A stretch of 43,586 nt of DNA from a virus, in the IMG/VR virus record IMGVR_UViG_3300019886_000009, positions 1-43,586 of that record. One strand, given 5' to 3'. A program made the translations under genes and the position numbers. Below, one piece after another: positions 1 through 7,503 of the stretch (within the stretch, counting starts at the first letter, position 1; every line of letters begins with the position of its first letter). The notes beneath the pieces are model-generated. The model worked only from the letters and a program-made list of their open reading frames with translations. It was not told the origin of the DNA and did not search any database.

Positions 1-153
1 TAGTCCACATAACCGAAGTCTAAGGGCTAATCAAGCTAATGCGCATAGGATTTGTCGGGAGCTCGTACACCGCCCGCTCCACCGCTCTCGCAGACGAAGA
101 CTGTATCAACTTCTTCGCCGAGACGGTGGAATCGCAGGGCGCGGTTGTGCCAG
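1..153. repeat. Terminal redundancy, left copy
   Basis: Bases 1-153 match 43434-43586 with two differences: position 20 is C here and A at 43453, and position 145 is T here and A at 43578. The match means the contig closes into a circle, as expected for assembly of a circularly permuted phage genome. The duplicated piece carries the divergent starts of the gp10-like gene and of the leftward gene ending at 43078. Confidence 0.95.
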
Positions 154-1508
154 CAAAGGCGTACGGCGGCAGCAATGCGCAGAGCGTCAAGGGCTACTTC
201 GGCACGCCGGGGTTGCTTACCTTTGCCACACTGCCAAGCAACCTGCGTGGCTCATGCGTAATCAATGGGCGCGTCTGGGCTGTTGGTGGCACGTCTCTAT
301 GCGAGGTCAACGCGGACGGTACCTTTGATGAGCGCGATACGGTTGCCAGCGATGGTAAACCGGCCTCGCTCGCCCCAAGCAGCATTGAAGTGCTCACCGT
401 TTCAGGTGGCAATGCATACTGCCTCACGGTTGCAGATGCGACCGTCGTGGACGTTACAGTCATGCTTGCCGCGCAACCTATTAAGGTCGAATATGGCGAC
501 GGCTACTTTATCGTCATCTTCAAAGATAGCAATAAATTCCAGGTATCAGCCATTCTCGATGGCACCACATGGCCGGGCTTGCAGGTTAATGAAGTTTCTG
601 TCTTCCCTGAAAATATCGTCTCCATCGTCGTCAACCATCGCGAACTATGGGTATTCGGAAACAGGCACACGCAGGTCTATCAAAACACCGGGAGCGATGA
701 GATTTACGACGTCATCCCCAGCGGGCTAATCCAGCAGGGCTGCGCGGCGACGTTCTCGCCCTGCCTGATTGACAACTCAGTATTTTGGATCGGCGAAGAC
801 GACGGCGGCGGGCGGATCGCATGGCGCTCTAATGGCTACACTCCACAGCGCATCTCCACGCATGCGGTTGAATTCGATCTGAGTACATATGCGGACATTT
901 CCGGCCTCGTGTCTTACACCTATCAGGACGAAGGCCATCTGTTCTGGGTGCTGTACATCCCCGGCTCGCAATGGTCATGGTGCTTTGACGTGGTTGAGAG
1001 CTTGTGGCACAAGCGGGCAGCATGGATCACCGAATCGGGATCGTGGGGTGCTCATCATAGCTGGAACCATGTCTATGCATTTGGCAAGCATCTGGTGGGC
1101 GACTGGGCGACCGGCAATCTTTATGAGATGAATCTGGACTTCCTCGATGATGACGGGGCAGTGCTGCGCAGCTTGCGTCGCGCTCCAACGATTGAGAATG
1201 AGATGGAGTGGATTTACCACACGATGCTCACGCTGGACTTCGAAGTCGGACTCGGACCTCAACCGCCCTTCCTTGACGGCAACGGCAATCCGAGACCGCC
1301 TCAAGCCATACTGCGTTGGAGCGATGATCGTGGCAAAACTTGGAGCAATGAGCACATCCTGGACCTTGGATTTGCAGGTGAATTCAGAAAGCGGGTCATT
1401 CAGCGCAGGCTAGGACGATCACGCTACAGGGTTTATGAGTTGGTCATCACGGACCCCATCAAGCGCGCACTCCTTGACGCCTATCTGAAGGTCGGCAATG
1501 GCGAATAA
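39..1508 (+). CDS. P22 gp10-like tail hub / packaged-DNA stabilization protein
   Basis: A 489-residue protein with the look of the phage stabilization (gp10) family. It opens with an INFF-type segment near residue 23, then a short GTPGLLTF motif near residue 55, and continues as a beta-rich protein with many Trp and Tyr. In P22, gp10 plugs the portal channel with gp4 and gp26 and carries the tail appendages. Position supports this: it follows the gp4-like gene across the contig join, with only a small protein and one leftward gene between. No clear ribosome site precedes the ATG. The start lies 28 nt from the divergent leftward start at 43443 (circular coordinates). Length is close to P22 gp10. 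The family call is by motif and synteny. Confidence 0.8.
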   Translation: MRIGFVGSSYTARSTALADEDCINFFAETVESQGAVVPAKAYGGSNAQSVKGYFGTPGLLTFATLPSNLRGSCVINGRVWAVGGTSLCEVNADGTFDERDTVASDGKPASLAPSSIEVLTVSGGNAYCLTVADATVVDVTVMLAAQPIKVEYGDGYFIVIFKDSNKFQVSAILDGTTWPGLQVNEVSVFPENIVSIVVNHRELWVFGNRHTQVYQNTGSDEIYDVIPSGLIQQGCAATFSPCLIDNSVFWIGEDDGGGRIAWRSNGYTPQRISTHAVEFDLSTYADISGLVSYTYQDEGHLFWVLYIPGSQWSWCFDVVESLWHKRAAWITESGSWGAHHSWNHVYAFGKHLVGDWATGNLYEMNLDFLDDDGAVLRSLRRAPTIENEMEWIYHTMLTLDFEVGLGPQPPFLDGNGNPRPPQAILRWSDDRGKTWSNEHILDLGFAGEFRKRVIQRRLGRSRYRVYELVITDPIKRALLDAYLKVGNGE

Positions 1509-2178
1509 CATCACCCCCTCACCCTTCCTTGCAGTTGTCCGAGCCGCCTTCGTCAATGCGGACAGGACGCTCACGCAGGTCGCGCTCCAACTGCTAGGCG
1601 ATTGGGACCAACGGCTTACCAAGGGCCTAAACCTCATCGGCCAGTTCACGGGCAACATCGCATCTACTGCAACCATTGGAAATAGGCCCGAACCCATCGG
1701 AACCACAGTGGTAAATATCACCGCCACGGGCAAGCTCAACTCCCTCACCAATGTTGCGGCAGACGTAAACACGGATCACATCGCAGACGGCACAGGGAGC
1801 CCGCTTGCAGGCGGCAGGGCAGCGACGGCGGCATTTGTAGCGTCCACGACAGGGAAGCCGATGGTTTACCACCTCGTGGGCGGCTGGGGTCCGGGCGTTA
1901 TCCCCTATAGCCAAGTCACCGGAGGGCCATCTGGACCGGGACCGGGATCTGCGCCAGCCGTCGCGCATCAGTGGATCGCAAGCTACGACGCCACCACGGG
2001 CGTCTATGCGCTATCGCAGCCTGCATTCACTGATATCAGCGGCCAGATTACAGGCGCTCAGCTTCCCGCTACGGGCTTGTCTGTGACCATCGTCACGGCG
2101 CAACTGACCGGCCCGGGGGCGCAGGGCAGCATGACTTTCACCAACGGCATTTTGACGGCTCAGACGCCGGCTACTTAG
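1498..2178 (+). CDS. Hypothetical virion-associated protein
   Basis: A 226-residue protein whose ATG overlaps the end of the gp10-like gene by 11 nt, with a GAAGG ribosome site inside that gene, so translation is probably coupled. It is rich in Thr, Gly, Ala and Pro. Residues about 1-60 look alpha-helical; the rest has short beta-like segments, including a PGPGSAPAVAHQW region near residue 150 and a tail of Thr/Ala/Gly. There is no signal peptide or membrane segment. The place between tail hub and ejection genes suggests a minor tail or tail-needle-like component, but no family is recognised. Confidence 0.7.
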   Translation: MANNITPSPFLAVVRAAFVNADRTLTQVALQLLGDWDQRLTKGLNLIGQFTGNIASTATIGNRPEPIGTTVVNITATGKLNSLTNVAADVNTDHIADGTGSPLAGGRAATAAFVASTTGKPMVYHLVGGWGPGVIPYSQVTGGPSGPGPGSAPAVAHQWIASYDATTGVYALSQPAFTDISGQITGAQLPATGLSVTIVTAQLTGPGAQGSMTFTNGILTAQTPAT

Positions 2179-2188
2179 GAGCGAGTTG

Positions 2189-2686
2189 ATGGATGCAGCG
2201 AAGGAATGGCCTCGCATTTTGGATTTTGGCACCGGGGCAACGATCACGGAGGATTTGGTCGAGTCGCGCTATCGCAAACTTGCCAAGAAATATCACCCTG
2301 ACGCGGGCGGCAGCAATGAGGACATGCAGCAGTTGAACCTCGCCAAGCAGTTCGCGCTCCGATGGATAGCCAATGAGAAGCAACGGCGAGAAATAGAGAA
2401 GCAGAACGAAGCGCGCATTGCCGAACGCCTCGTAGAACTCAACCGGGCGCTGAGGCAACAAAGCGCATTCTCGGCGCAAGCCTACCAGCAGCAAGTGAAT
2501 GAATTCTCGGCATGGCAGCAGCAATGGGCGAATCAATCGCTTGGCGGCATCGGCGGATTAGGCCAGCGGATGGCTAATGCGTATCGGCAGGAAAGCGCGC
2601 CAGCCGAAGCCCCCCAACCAGAAGCCCCTGTCGTGAACAAGCCGAAGAGCTGGCGCGAGAAGCTGACCGATTTCCTTAAACGCTAA
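2189..2686 (+). CDS. J-domain (DnaJ-like) protein
   Basis: A 165-residue protein with a J-domain in the first 70 residues. The invariant HPD tripeptide sits in KKYHPDAGGS after a basic helix (ESRYRKLAKK), the arrangement by which J-domains stimulate host Hsp70 (DnaK). The remainder is a long charged Gln-rich helix followed by a Pro/Ala linker and a basic C-terminus. AGGAG at 2177-2181 with a 7-nt spacer selects the ATG at 2189 over a TTG one codon upstream. It sits just before the presumed ejection proteins, so it could help fold or eject them. The J-domain is seen directly; the role is inference. Confidence 0.8.
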   Translation: MDAAKEWPRILDFGTGATITEDLVESRYRKLAKKYHPDAGGSNEDMQQLNLAKQFALRWIANEKQRREIEKQNEARIAERLVELNRALRQQSAFSAQAYQQQVNEFSAWQQQWANQSLGGIGGLGQRMANAYRQESAPAEAPQPEAPVVNKPKSWREKLTDFLKR

Positions 2687-3058
2687 ATGCATACATACAA
2701 GCTACTCACCCAACAAGCCGACCTCGACGCGCACCTTGTGCCCATCCTTGAGCGCAACGGCAGCGAGATCCCTCCAGCAAGCTGTTATGCGGCTGCGGTG
2801 GAATTCGATGAGGCGGGGCAGATCATCGCCTATCAGATGCTGCAAAATGCGATCTTCCTCGAGGGCTTGTGGGCTGGGGATGGCTCGGCCCACCTTTTGA
2901 GGCTGTACCGCATGGCAGTCGAGCACGCCGAAAGCCTCGGAGCGAAGCGAATCATGACCATGACGCGAGATGACGAAGCGGGCAACAGAATCGGCAGAAT
3001 CGCGGAGAAATTGGGCCTCACCAATATGCACTGGGACGTCTTCAGAAGGAGTCTTTAA
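2687..3058 (+). CDS. Hypothetical protein, weakly GNAT-like
   Basis: A 123-residue protein starting directly after the J-domain gene's stop, without a clear ribosome site, so it is probably translationally coupled. A beta-strand region (residues 40-60) is followed by a helix containing YRMAVEHAESLGAKRI and a C-terminal NRIGRIAEKLGL segment. That layout resembles the end of GNAT acetyltransferases, but the acetyl-CoA loop is not evident. In P22-like phages small proteins of this kind lie beside the ejection genes. Treat the enzymatic idea as weak. Confidence 0.65.
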   Translation: MHTYKLLTQQADLDAHLVPILERNGSEIPPASCYAAAVEFDEAGQIIAYQMLQNAIFLEGLWAGDGSAHLLRLYRMAVEHAESLGAKRIMTMTRDDEAGNRIGRIAEKLGLTNMHWDVFRRSL

Positions 3059-4336
3059 ATGCCCCTCATAGCACTCGCAGGATTAGGATTAGCGGGAAGT
3101 ATTGGCGGGGCGCTCATCGGCTCTAGCGCTGCCGGTAGCGCAGCCGATACGCAGTCAGCGGCAGCGAACCATGCGGCCGACCTGCAATACAAGGCCTCGC
3201 AGGATGCGCTCAACTTCCAAAAGCAGCAATACGGGCAGACACAAACGAATTCGGCTCCATGGCTGCAATCCGGCGCGGGCGCTCTCGGCAATCTCGATTA
3301 TCTGCTCGGCATCACGCCACCAAGCACGCAAGGCACCATGACCGGCGGGCCTCTGACGCCTTACGGTGGCACGCAGCAGCCGGGAGGTTCCGTGAGCCCA
3401 CTCCAGCGCACCGGAGGCTCTGTGGGGCCAGTGGCGACCAATGGCGGGCCTGCCATGCCGACAGCGCGTGCGATGGGGCAACCGATGAGCGGAGCAGTCC
3501 CCAGCATCAACGGGCCTGCATCTATGGGCGGCGGGCTCAACATCCCGGCAAGGGCAACGCCTCAGCCCGCGCAGACTGGTCCCGCGCAAATTGGCGCCCC
3601 TGGCATCGGATATCCTCCTGCGATCGCAGGATCATCCAACTTCGGCGCAACCGCAGGCGGAACGGGTGGGCAACCCGCCCCCGGCGTGTCAGGCACCACT
3701 GATCTCGGATCTGTCGTCAATCCCAACAATGGCGGCTTCGGATCGCTCATGCAGGGATATGGCCAAACGTTTCAGGCGCCAACCGATATCACCATGCAGA
3801 ATGACCCCGGCTATCAGGCGCGCCTGCAACTCGGCACTGATGCGCTTCAGAAGTCGGCCGCGGCAAGGGGTTCAGTGCTCACCGGGGGCACCGCCAAGGC
3901 GCTCGACAGCTATGCGCAGGACTATGCCTCGAACGAATACGGCAACGTCTACAACCGTGCGCTGACTGGATTCCAGACCGGTTACAACCAATACAACAAT
4001 GACCAGACGAACCAATACAACCGGCTCGCGGCCCTCGCCGGTATCGGCCAGCAAACAGCTTCCCAACTCGGCAGCGCGGGGCAGGCGGCCAGCAACAACG
4101 TTTCGAGCAACCTGCTCAATACCGCGAACAACATGGGCAACTCTTACCAGAACGCAGCCGCGGCGAATGCGTCCGGCACGGTAGGCAGCGCGAATGCATG
4201 GAGCGGCGCGTTGGGTCAGAGCACAAACAACCTGCAGCAATTGATGCTGCTCGGCCAGCTCCAAGGCGGCAATCAACCTGACACGATCACCGGCAGCGGC
4301 AGCAATCAGTGGTTTGGGTACGGAGGAAATGGATAA
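3059..4336 (+). CDS. DNA transfer / ejection protein (p32-like)
   Basis: A 425-residue protein with a hydrophobic glycine-rich N-terminus (LAGLGLAGSIGGALIGSSAA), a Gly/Pro/Ala-rich low-complexity middle (residues 95-235) and a conserved-looking C-terminal half. That half carries DPGYQARLQLGTDALQKSAA, ARGSVLTGGTAKAL and YNRLAALAGIGQ. This 'DPGY, AARG, GG.AKAL' pattern is known from proteins annotated as phage DNA transfer protein p32, found in virions of podoviruses and siphoviruses and thought to be ejected with DNA. AAGGAG with a 7-nt spacer supports the start. It is first of three consecutive ejection-type genes. Confidence 0.75.
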   Translation: MPLIALAGLGLAGSIGGALIGSSAAGSAADTQSAAANHAADLQYKASQDALNFQKQQYGQTQTNSAPWLQSGAGALGNLDYLLGITPPSTQGTMTGGPLTPYGGTQQPGGSVSPLQRTGGSVGPVATNGGPAMPTARAMGQPMSGAVPSINGPASMGGGLNIPARATPQPAQTGPAQIGAPGIGYPPAIAGSSNFGATAGGTGGQPAPGVSGTTDLGSVVNPNNGGFGSLMQGYGQTFQAPTDITMQNDPGYQARLQLGTDALQKSAAARGSVLTGGTAKALDSYAQDYASNEYGNVYNRALTGFQTGYNQYNNDQTNQYNRLAALAGIGQQTASQLGSAGQAASNNVSSNLLNTANNMGNSYQNAAAANASGTVGSANAWSGALGQSTNNLQQLMLLGQLQGGNQPDTITGSGSNQWFGYGGNG

Positions 4337-5904
4337 TGGGTGCCTATCAGCTAGCAGCTTTGCACGTAAATCCTCCGCAGCAGCAGGCCGATCCTACTGA
4401 GCAATACACGCGCCTCATGGCCCTCAAGCAGCAACAGCAGGATGCGCCACTGCGTCAGCAGGCATTGCAGCAACAGGTGCAGTCGGGGCAACTCGACATT
4501 CAGTCGAAGCAGCTTGAAATGAAGGATCAGCAGGCAATGCAGGCCGCAGTTCAGCAATGGGGCAAGCCTAAAGCAGCGCCTTCGGATGGCGCACCGGCTC
4601 CCGCCGCCAGCGCTACGCCGCAAAGTGGTACTGCGTCAATGCCAAGCTATGAAGACCTTTACGATCTAGCTAAGACAAACGGGGCATCTTACAAGACGCT
4701 CCAGGGCATTCAGAAGACAATTCTCGACACAAAAGAGAAGGCCGCAGCCATAGCCAAGGATGATGCACAAACCGGTCTCGATAACGCAGGCGCGCTCATT
4801 AAAAAGAATGGAGCCATTGTCGATGCGCTCACTGGAGTCATCAATGCTCCAGACAATGAACTCGTTCCACGTCTCACTCAGACGGCGCAGCAATTACAAC
4901 AACAGGGGCTACTGGACCCTCAGCATATCCAATTGGCGCAGCAGTTGGTCCAGTCAGGCGATCCGGCAGCAATCCGGCAGCAGTTAGACTTTTACGCTAA
5001 GAGTCTCGGCGGATATAGCAAGATTCAGGAGCAGGCTAAGAAGGATTTGGAGCTTCAGCAGGAAAAGGGCAAGACTGATCCGAATGCGCCTAACTATGCG
5101 CCATCGGAGCAGGCGGTAGCGGCAGGAACGGCACCGCTAGCGGCTCAGATTAAGGCCGGAAAGGTAGCGCAGGGCGCTGCTCAGGCTGGAGCAGATGAAC
5201 GGGCGCGCCTGCCCGGAGAAATGGCCCTGGCGAAGCAAAGGCAAGCGCTTTCGCAGGGTGACCCGGCGGCCGCGGGCCACTTGTTGGTCACTGGAGAGGC
5301 TACCCTCTCAGAATTAAAGGCGCGTGGCTCGACGCCGGAGTTTATCGCTAAAACGCTATATGCAGCCAGCAAAGAAAGCAGCGGTAAGTACAATGCGCAG
5401 GCGGCAGATGCGCAGTTCGCTGTAGCCAAGTCTCCCACTCAAGTGCAGTTCTTTGGCTCTGCCAAGTCGCTCACTGATAAGGGCGGCACGCTCGACCAAC
5501 TGGCTGAAACGGCGAAGAACATCCCACAGCATCAGATGCCGATATTTAACTCGCTCGACGATTGGACAAAAGCAGCGGCGGGCAGCGGCCCATTAGCGGA
5601 ATATGCCGCCCGGGTGCTTGGTGTAGCCGATGACTACGCGAAGGTGATGGGTGGCGGAACTGGTAGCGACGCGTCCAGACTTTCGGCAGCAAACCTAATC
5701 TCCGCTAAGTTGAGCAAGGAGGGAAGAGACGGAGCCATAAGCGGCATTCGCGGCTCCGTGGGTTCGCAAATCAAGTCACGCATAGGCAAAAACCCGACAC
5801 TGCTGCGCATGTATGGCGATGATTTCCCGGACGCGGCGAGTGGTGGAAGCGCGACACCGGCTTCCTCTGATCCCTTCGCACAATTCGGCGGGAAGGCTCA
5901 CTAA
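4336..5904 (+). CDS. Probable internal virion / ejection protein
   Basis: A 522-residue protein whose ATG overlaps the previous stop (TAATG), with GGAGGA 8 nt upstream. An upstream in-frame start at 4309 is less likely because it has no ribosome site. Residues 10-75 are strikingly Gln-rich coiled coil (runs such as LKQQQQDAPLRQQALQQQ), and the rest is largely alpha-helical with Ala/Gln/Lys repeats. No enzyme motif was seen. Size, helical content and position between two other ejection-type proteins match the P22 gp7/gp20/gp16 class of proteins that exit the head before DNA. The role is inferred from context. Confidence 0.65.
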   Translation: MGAYQLAALHVNPPQQQADPTEQYTRLMALKQQQQDAPLRQQALQQQVQSGQLDIQSKQLEMKDQQAMQAAVQQWGKPKAAPSDGAPAPAASATPQSGTASMPSYEDLYDLAKTNGASYKTLQGIQKTILDTKEKAAAIAKDDAQTGLDNAGALIKKNGAIVDALTGVINAPDNELVPRLTQTAQQLQQQGLLDPQHIQLAQQLVQSGDPAAIRQQLDFYAKSLGGYSKIQEQAKKDLELQQEKGKTDPNAPNYAPSEQAVAAGTAPLAAQIKAGKVAQGAAQAGADERARLPGEMALAKQRQALSQGDPAAAGHLLVTGEATLSELKARGSTPEFIAKTLYAASKESSGKYNAQAADAQFAVAKSPTQVQFFGSAKSLTDKGGTLDQLAETAKNIPQHQMPIFNSLDDWTKAAAGSGPLAEYAARVLGVADDYAKVMGGGTGSDASRLSAANLISAKLSKEGRDGAISGIRGSVGSQIKSRIGKNPTLLRMYGDDFPDAASGGSATPASSDPFAQFGGKAH

Positions 5905-7382
5905 TGTCCACGATGATCACCATGCTTGCGCCTGACGGCAGTTCGGGCGAAATCCCGATGGACAAGGTAGATGCTGCGAAGTCATCCGGCTTCAAGGTTG
6001 CAGTGCAGATGACCTCTCCTGATGGGAAGAATGGCTATATTCCCGCTGATCGCATGCACGAAGCGGCCGCAAGTGGCTTCAAGATGGTGCCTATCAATGT
6101 CCCCGATGCGGCTAAGGCCAGCTATTGGGACGCACTCACTAACCCGGTAGGCTCTGGCGGGCGTGAGCAGGGCATCTTAGGCGGCATTACACAGGTCGGC
6201 GGGCAGGCGATCAAGGCGCTCGCTAATACTGCGGCGCATCCTATTGATTCCGTAGTCGGAGCAGCCAAATTGGCAGGGAAAGCATTCACCGGAGATGCCT
6301 ACGGCGCCGGTCAGGATATCGTTGCCCCGGTCATGCAGAAGTACCAGCAGGATAAAGCTCAGGGCGGAAATGCGCTCGCGCTCGAAAATCTTGGCGGTCA
6401 GGCAGTCGGAGCAGTTGAGGGCGGGAGAATGCTCGGTGCGGCTGGTGAGAAGGTAGCCCCGGCTGTATCTGACGCTACACAAGGCGTTGCGCAGAAGGTT
6501 CAGGCGTGGGCTCGGCCCGCATCCTCCCCTTCGGTTGTCCCCAGGACGGAAATGGCCGCGCGGAATCTCAGTGCGGCAGTATTGCCCGCGACTAAGGACT
6601 CATCCAGCTTCATTAAGGCCGCGCAACAGGAAGTGCCCAACGTCCTTGATTATGCAAAGCGCACCGGCAACCCGCTCAACACGCAGTTGGAGTTTTCAAA
6701 GGCGGCAGAAGGCCACGCACAAGAAGTACGGAATCTCTATGAAAAGGAGATTCTGGGGCCTGTCGAGACCAAGCTAGTGAAAACCACCGGAACGGGATTT
6801 GGAAGCCGGATGCAGGAAGGCCCGGATACATATGCAACCCTTGGAGATATCGATAAGCGCATCGTTGACCTGAATAAGCAACTCGATGCTCCGGCGCTCA
6901 ATTCCGACGATGCCCGACGTGCTCTCGCCAGCAAGACGGAGCTTAAGGCAGAGGCCAATGGGCTGAAAGATATCCTCCATCAGAACTTGGCAGAATCATC
7001 CGGCCTCAAGCCGGAGCAGATTGCGGATGTAAGGCAGCGCGTCGGGCGCAGTTACGAGCTTGCGAATGATACCAACGCGGCCGTGACGGCCAGGATGCAG
7101 GCGGAAGGCAAAACGGACATGGGGCCAATTCACATGTCCCAGCTTCCCAGTCGTGCTCTGGAGTTCGCTCGCGGTGGGACCGTCAATATCGCAGATCGCG
7201 CATTCCAGAGGGCGATTGCGAACTTCCCCGGCCAAGCTAGTCGGCTGCCAGAGGTAAGCCAGCCCGCACCTATCCCAGCACCAGCGAGCCTTGACAGGTT
7301 AGAACAGCTTCTATCGACCGCAAGGAAGCAACAGCAAGGGGCGAGAAATGCGCAGTTCTATCCGCCAATAAGCCAGCCTTAA
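5904..7382 (+). CDS. Ejection-type protein with duplicated PDG-SGFK module
   Basis: A 492-residue protein starting in a TAATG overlap. Residues 7-33 and 34-61 are two copies of a short module with pattern M-x2-PDG-x2-G-x-IP-x-D-x3-AA-x-SGFK. A hydrophobic Gly/Ala segment (residues 85-130) follows, then a long helical region. The C-terminus is Pro-rich then Gln-rich. In P22-like order this is the last and largest ejection protein position (gp16-like), which in P22 acts at the host membrane. The duplicated module may be a peptide-binding or membrane-facing tag, but its function is unknown to me. Confidence 0.65.
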   Translation: MSTMITMLAPDGSSGEIPMDKVDAAKSSGFKVAVQMTSPDGKNGYIPADRMHEAAASGFKMVPINVPDAAKASYWDALTNPVGSGGREQGILGGITQVGGQAIKALANTAAHPIDSVVGAAKLAGKAFTGDAYGAGQDIVAPVMQKYQQDKAQGGNALALENLGGQAVGAVEGGRMLGAAGEKVAPAVSDATQGVAQKVQAWARPASSPSVVPRTEMAARNLSAAVLPATKDSSSFIKAAQQEVPNVLDYAKRTGNPLNTQLEFSKAAEGHAQEVRNLYEKEILGPVETKLVKTTGTGFGSRMQEGPDTYATLGDIDKRIVDLNKQLDAPALNSDDARRALASKTELKAEANGLKDILHQNLAESSGLKPEQIADVRQRVGRSYELANDTNAAVTARMQAEGKTDMGPIHMSQLPSRALEFARGGTVNIADRAFQRAIANFPGQASRLPEVSQPAPIPAPASLDRLEQLLSTARKQQQGARNAQFYPPISQP

Positions 7383-7468
7383 AACTTCTTACTCGCAAGC
7401 AGAATCACGCCTTCTATCAGAATCGCGCCTACAAAGACAACGGCGATGATCTCTAGCACAAGCGCCAT
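7379..7468 (-). CDS. 29-residue single-membrane-segment microprotein
   Basis: A leftward 29-codon reading frame fills the gap between two rightward late genes. The product starts MALVLEIIAVVFVGAILIEG, is one hydrophobic helix with two Glu, and ends in ASKKF, a basic tail. Its stop overlaps the end of the preceding rightward gene by 4 nt. There is no good ribosome site, but a TAGACT -10-like box lies 8 nt before the ATG, similar to other isolated leftward genes here. It could be a moron or regulator of lysis; chance is not excluded. Confidence 0.4.
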   Translation of the reverse strand: MALVLEIIAVVFVGAILIEGVILLASKKF

Positions 7469-7476
7469 AGGCTCAA

Positions 7477-7482
7477 AGTCTA
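7477..7482 (-). promoter_or_regulatory. Putative -10 box (TAGACT) for leaderless leftward microprotein
   Basis: Read on the minus strand, TAGACT lies 8 nt before the ATG at 7468, placing the expected transcription start within two bases of the start codon. The identical hexamer precedes the leftward gene start in the left terminal copy. No convincing -35 box was seen. Confidence 0.3.
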
Positions 7483-7503
7483 GCACCCCCCAAAGGAAAG
7501 TAA

